Source: Nocardioides thalensis
GTDB taxonomy: Bacteria; Actinomycetota; Actinomycetes; Propionibacteriales; Nocardioidaceae
Length of the DNA: 64,000 nucleotides
Reading direction: 5' to 3'
Assembly (NCBI RefSeq): GCF_013410655.1
Contig: NZ_JACCFP010000001.1
Span: forward strand, 930,001 to 994,000
Under the pieces are notes generated by a model. The model saw nothing but the letters and a program-made list of their open reading frames with translations. It was not told the DNA's origin and did not search any database. Position 1 is the first letter of the stretch. Each line of letters starts with the position of its first letter. A program made the position numbers and the translations under genes. Shown here in pieces: positions 60,719 through 64,000 of this stretch.

Positions 60719-61561
60719 TCAGCCCTCGAGTCGCTTCAGCCAGTCCTGCCGCCAGGCCTCGGTCTCGGCGACCTGGTTGAACGTGTAGACGTGCAGGCCG
60801 CTCACGTTCATCTCGGGCTCGCCGACCGTGGGGGCAGCCTTCTCGAGGAACGACTCGCCGGTGAACCCGCCGGGCGCCACGAGTCGGGCCATCAGGCCCT
60901 TCTGCTTGGCGAGGAAGCGGGTGGAGTCGCCGACCCCGATCTTGGTCGCCATGCTCAGCAGCTTGGTCCGCTCGACCGGACCCGGCACGCCCAGCAGGAG
61001 GGGGAGGCCGATCCCGCGCAGCCGCATCCGCTGCAGCCAGTCCTTGATGACGGCGGCGTCGAACGTCAGGTTGCTGACGATGTGGGTGGCGTGGCGGCGC
61101 TTGTCCCACATCGACTGCACGGTCAGGTCGTCGTGGATCGTCGGGTGGCTCTCGGGATAGCCGGTCACCCCCACGTGGGCGAACGGCGACCCGATCGCCG
61201 TCAGGTCCTCGAGCATGCTGAGCGCGTCCTTGTAGTCCCCGACCGGATCGGCGTCGCCGCCGGGCACGAAGACGCTGGTGATGCCGGCGGCGCCCAGCCG
61301 CGTTGCGAGCTCCTCGAGCTCGGTGCGGCCGTGCACCATCCGCGCGGCGAGGTGCGGGACGACGGTGTAGCCCTGCGCCGCGAAGCTCTCGGCGGTCTCG
61401 ATCGTGCGCTCCAGCCCCATCGACGGCGAGGCGGTGACGGTCACCGGGACGCTCGTCGGCACCGACTCGAGCACCTTCGCCTCGATGGTCTTGGTGGGCA
61501 GCACCTCGTAGCGGGCGTTGGTCAGCAGGCGCCGGACCGTCGCGCGTTCCTTGCTCCGCAT
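60719..61561 (-). CDS. Methylenetetrahydrofolate reductase-like protein
   Basis: 280 residues from ATG 61561. TIM-barrel MTHFR-type fold: VPVTVTASPSMGLERTIETA, TVVPHLAARMV, VFVPGGDADP and HVGVTGYPESHPTI are the folate/FAD signatures. It differs from MetF in motif detail and belongs to the form found with corrinoid methyltransferase systems. It probably oxidises methyl-THF produced by demethylation of a methylated substrate. It is last in a minus-strand set with DUF1638 and a RACo-like protein; it ends two bases from udgX. Confidence 0.88.
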   Translation of the reverse strand: MRSKERATVRRLLTNARYEVLPTKTIEAKVLESVPTSVPVTVTASPSMGLERTIETAESFAAQGYTVVPHLAARMVHGRTELEELATRLGAAGITSVFVPGGDADPVGDYKDALSMLEDLTAIGSPFAHVGVTGYPESHPTIHDDLTVQSMWDKRRHATHIVSNLTFDAAVIKDWLQRMRLRGIGLPLLLGVPGPVERTKLLSMATKIGVGDSTRFLAKQKGLMARLVAPGGFTGESFLEKAAPTVGEPEMNVSGLHVYTFNQVAETEAWRQDWLKRLEG

Positions 61562-61565
61562 GTCC

Positions 61566-62249
61566 CTACCCCCGTCCCGCTGCGCCGACCGAGCCGTCGA
61601 CCAGGGCGCCGAGCGCCTCCTCGAGACCGGCATGGCCGGTCTCGACGACGGTCAGCGGCAGGCCGATCGTGGCCGCCGCCTCCTCGGCGAGGCGGCACAG
61701 CTCGTCGTCGGGTTCCTGCGCGAGCCAGACCGCCCGCGTGTAGGACCCGAAGTAGTCGTCGCGCAGCTCCGGGTAGCGGTCCAGGCCGAGCTCGCGGACG
61801 ACGGTGCGGCTGAAGGACCGCACCAGGAAGTCGGTGAGGACGTAGGTGCCGGGCTGGTCCTCGAAGAACCGCGCGATCCGCTCTGCCCCGCCGTAGACGT
61901 CGTAGCAGTGCAGGCCCGGCAGGCGGTCCACGCCGAGCTCGCGGCACACGTCGTCGAGCGCGCCGTAGGTGCCGCAGTCGGCGTACCCGATCGCCACCCG
62001 GTGGCCGGCGACCTGGAGGCTGGTGGCCAGGCACCGCACCTCGTCGGCGATCAGGTGCGGCTGGTTGTGCAGCAGCGGCGGCAGCGGGTGTACGTCGACC
62101 GCCCACCCGCGTCGTGCGGCGACCTCGGCGGCGGGCTGGGCGAGCGCGCCGCACGCGATCAGCGCGAGCCGGTCGTGGGCCTCAGCCGCCGAACCCGAGC
62201 TGCTCGACGAAGCGGTCGTTGAAGTCAGCACGGTCGGAGAGCTCGACAT
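61566..62249 (-). CDS. DUF1638-domain protein
   Basis: 227 residues from ATG 62249, overlapping the upstream gene by 68 bp; no later start fits. After a Ser/Thr-rich lead, the DUF1638 domain shows LALIACGALAQPAAEVAARR, PLPPLLHNQPHLIADEVR, YADCGTYGALDDVCRELG and LPGLHCYDVYGGAERI. DUF1638 proteins accompany corrinoid methyltransferase systems; the conserved Cys/His residues suggest metal or cobalamin-related binding. Likely a partner in corrinoid-dependent demethylation together with the RACo-like neighbour. Confidence 0.85.
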   Translation of the reverse strand: MSSSPTVLTSTTASSSSSGSAAEAHDRLALIACGALAQPAAEVAARRGWAVDVHPLPPLLHNQPHLIADEVRCLATSLQVAGHRVAIGYADCGTYGALDDVCRELGVDRLPGLHCYDVYGGAERIARFFEDQPGTYVLTDFLVRSFSRTVVRELGLDRYPELRDDYFGSYTRAVWLAQEPDDELCRLAEEAAATIGLPLTVVETGHAGLEEALGALVDGSVGAAGRG

Positions 62250-64000
62250 AGGTCACCTCCTCCAGCAGCGCTTCGGCCCCGGCGCGCTCGCGGATGGAGA
62301 GCAGCGCCATCTTCGCGCCCTCGCCGGCGACGTTGCCGGCCGAGACGATCCGCAGCACCGGGAGCTTCGGCACCAGCCCGATCCGCACCGCCGAGGCGGG
62401 GGAGATGTAGCTCCCGAACGAGCCGGCCATCAGCACCTGCTGCACGTCCTTGTGCTCGAGGCCGAGCTCCTCGAGCAGCAGGGTCCACCCGGTGGAGATC
62501 GCGGCCTTCGCGAACTGGAGCTCGCGGACGTCGCGCTGCGAGAGGACGACGCACTCCTCGGGTGGGGCGTCGGCGTGCGGCCGGTGCAGCACGAACACCC
62601 GCTCCTCGCCGATCCGGGTCAGCCGGTCGGCGAGCGCGGGCGCGATGGTCGGCGCCTGGGCGTCGGGGACGAAGCGGCCGGTGCCGTCGAGCAGGCCGAC
62701 CTTCGCCAGCTCGGCGACGGCGTCGACGAGCCCCGACCCGCACAGGCCCTTGGGCTCGACGTCGCCGATCACGCCGAGCTGGACGTCGTCGCCCAGCCGG
62801 ACGACCTCGATCGCGCCGTCGGCGGCCCGCATGCCGCACTTGATCGCCCCGCCCTCGAAGGCCGGGCCGGCGGGCGCGGCGGTGGAGAGGATCCGGTCGC
62901 CGTCGCTGACGACGATCTCACAGTTGGTGCCGACGTCGATGAACAGGCGGACCCGCTTGTCGCGGTCCATGCCGGTCGCCAGCATGCCGGCGACGATGTC
63001 GCCGCCGACGTAGGCACCGAGCGCGGGGAAGAACGCGACCCGCGCCCGCGGGTGGAGGTCGAGCCCGACGTCGGTGGCGAGCACCGCGGCCGGCTGCGAC
63101 GTCGCCATCACGAACGGCGCGACCCCGAGCGGCTCCGGGTCGATGCCGAGCACCAGCGCAGTCATGGTGGCGTTGCCGGCGACGGCGACCTCGTAGACGT
63201 GCCGCGGGTCGACCTCGCCCTCGGCACAGACCTGCGCCGCGAGCTCGGCGAGGGTCGCGCTCGCCGCCTGCTGGAGCCGCGGCAGCGTCTCGGGGTCCAT
63301 CATCGTCGCGCTGATGCGGGTGATCACGTCACCGCCGAACGGCTGCTGCTTGTTGAGCATCGACGCGACCGCCACGGGCGTCCCGAGCGCGAGGTCGAGC
63401 AGCGTGGCGACGACGGTGGTGGTGCCGAGGTCGTAGGCGATCGCGTAGCGGACGTCGGTCGTGTCGCCGGGCTCGACGTCGACGAGCGCCTCGTCCACGA
63501 TCACGGCGGTCACCTTGAAGTCTGCTGCGCGCAGCACCGTCGGCAGCCGCCGCAGCACGTGCAGGTCGGGCACCGGCTCCAGGTCGTCGATCGCCGCGAG
63601 CAGGCGGTCGATGTCGGGACGCTGGTCGGCGAGGCTCGGCTCGTCGAGCTCGACGTACCTCTTCTGGACAGCCGGGCGCAGGATCACCTGTCTGCCGACG
63701 CCGACCGTCGCCGCCTTCGGCCGCGTCGTCAGCGGAGGTACGTCGACGGCGAGGTCCCGCGTGGCCTGCACGAGGCACGCGAGCCGCCAGCCGTCGTCGA
63801 GCTGCTCGCGGGTGAACGTCTTGACGTCGTGGCGGGTGATGGGGGTGCTGCCCTCCACGCGCACCTTGCACTTGTGACAGGTGCCGTGGCCGCCGCACGT
63901 CGAGTCGATCGCGATGCCGTTCCACGACGCGGCGTCGAACACCGGGACGCCGGGCGGCACCCGGACCTCCCGCTGCGTCGTCCGCTCGGGGTCGGGGTCG
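62182..64000 (-). CDS. RACo-like corrinoid-activation protein (ferredoxin plus ASKHA domain), partial
   Basis: At least 606 residues; the frame runs through the right edge, so the N-terminus is missing (GTG 63960 is an internal codon). The plant-type 2Fe-2S ferredoxin domain shows STCGGHGTCHKCKV and WRLAC. The rest is the actin-like ASKHA part: YAIAYDLGTTTVVATLLDL, NKQQPFGGDVITRI, FIDVGTNCEIVV and LMAGSFGSYISPASAVRIGL. RACo-type proteins reduce inactive Co(II) corrinoids to Co(I) using ATP. First visible gene of the set with DUF1638 and the MTHFR-like protein. Confidence 0.92.
   Translation of the reverse strand, partial: DPDPERTTQREVRVPPGVPVFDAASWNGIAIDSTCGGHGTCHKCKVRVEGSTPITRHDVKTFTREQLDDGWRLACLVQATRDLAVDVPPLTTRPKAATVGVGRQVILRPAVQKRYVELDEPSLADQRPDIDRLLAAIDDLEPVPDLHVLRRLPTVLRAADFKVTAVIVDEALVDVEPGDTTDVRYAIAYDLGTTTVVATLLDLALGTPVAVASMLNKQQPFGGDVITRISATMMDPETLPRLQQAASATLAELAAQVCAEGEVDPRHVYEVAVAGNATMTALVLGIDPEPLGVAPFVMATSQPAAVLATDVGLDLHPRARVAFFPALGAYVGGDIVAGMLATGMDRDKRVRLFIDVGTNCEIVVSDGDRILSTAAPAGPAFEGGAIKCGMRAADGAIEVVRLGDDVQLGVIGDVEPKGLCGSGLVDAVAELAKVGLLDGTGRFVPDAQAPTIAPALADRLTRIGEERVFVLHRPHADAPPEECVVLSQRDVRELQFAKAAISTGWTLLLEELGLEHKDVQQVLMAGSFGSYISPASAVRIGLVPKLPVLRIVSAGNVAGEGAKMALLSIRERAGAEALLEEVTYVELSDRADFNDRFVEQLGFGG

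Noticed and set aside
60719..61561. Housekeeping metF for methionine synthesis
   Set aside because: The gene neighbours DUF1638 and a RACo-like protein and departs from MetF motifs, so a role in corrinoid-dependent demethylation fits better.

Overview
The window is a high-GC actinobacterial chromosome segment with many GTG starts and genes chained by ATGA or GTGA overlaps. Gene content (UdgX, CopC-CopD fusion, MpaB-family oxygenase, isolated maltokinase cap domain, YyaL-type thioredoxin protein) and two GC-rich repeat elements (4322-4364; 55594-55638) of a kind I associate with Nocardioides suggest Nocardioidaceae. The genus is an inference; no rRNA or tRNA gene is visible.

1-10.5 kb: an MpaB-like oxygenase, then a seven-gene minus-strand sugar operon (dual-domain ABC ATPase, two permeases, lipoprotein binding protein, two TIM-barrel isomerases, one Gfo/Idh/MocA oxidoreductase), divergent from a ROK regulator. 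10.5-15.3 kb: a peptide/nickel-type ABC importer (lipoprotein, two permeases, fused two-domain ATPase) with a Fur-family-like 7-1-7 palindrome before its first gene. 15.3-17.9 kb: a compact plus-strand housekeeping run ending in a frameshifted VOC gene.

17.9-29.9 kb: an accessory, less GC-rich region built on partial duplications. A 522-bp NTF2/VOC segment recurs 5,098 bp downstream, and the C-terminal part of a metallophosphoesterase at 29351 recurs as a fragment at 20605. Between them lie likely defence or conflict genes: a TIR-like protein with a HicA-like tail, two HEPN-like proteins, an HNH-like plus GHKL ATPase protein, a broken Imm8 immunity gene, a small-protein/ImmA-IrrE pair and a broken PGN_0703-type nuclease.

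30-47 kb: an IclR regulator and a long plus-strand ketodeoxyuronate operon (kduI, kduD, ABC sugar importer, aldehyde dehydrogenase, eda, kdgK), then a 2,019-residue secreted protein joining a ThuA domain, a galactose/glyoxal-oxidase-type copper radical oxidase, LamG domains and Ig/cadherin-like repeats, then a minus-strand tautomerase gene. Related 5-6-5 palindromes (GTTCA/GTCCA, six bases, TGAAC/TGGAC) stand before the IclR gene, kduI, the oxidase gene and the tautomerase gene. This points to one regulon linking extracellular oxidation to intracellular KDG catabolism. A CopC-CopD copper protein follows directly and may serve the copper enzyme.

47-64 kb: a TrmB-like regulator, a large secreted S8 protease, an unusual hydrolase/NAD(P)-binding fusion, a YyaL-type thioredoxin protein with a repeat inserted in frame, a matrixin metalloprotease, several uncharacterised proteins, UdgX, and a MTHFR-like/DUF1638/RACo-like set typical of corrinoid-dependent demethylation that runs off the right edge.
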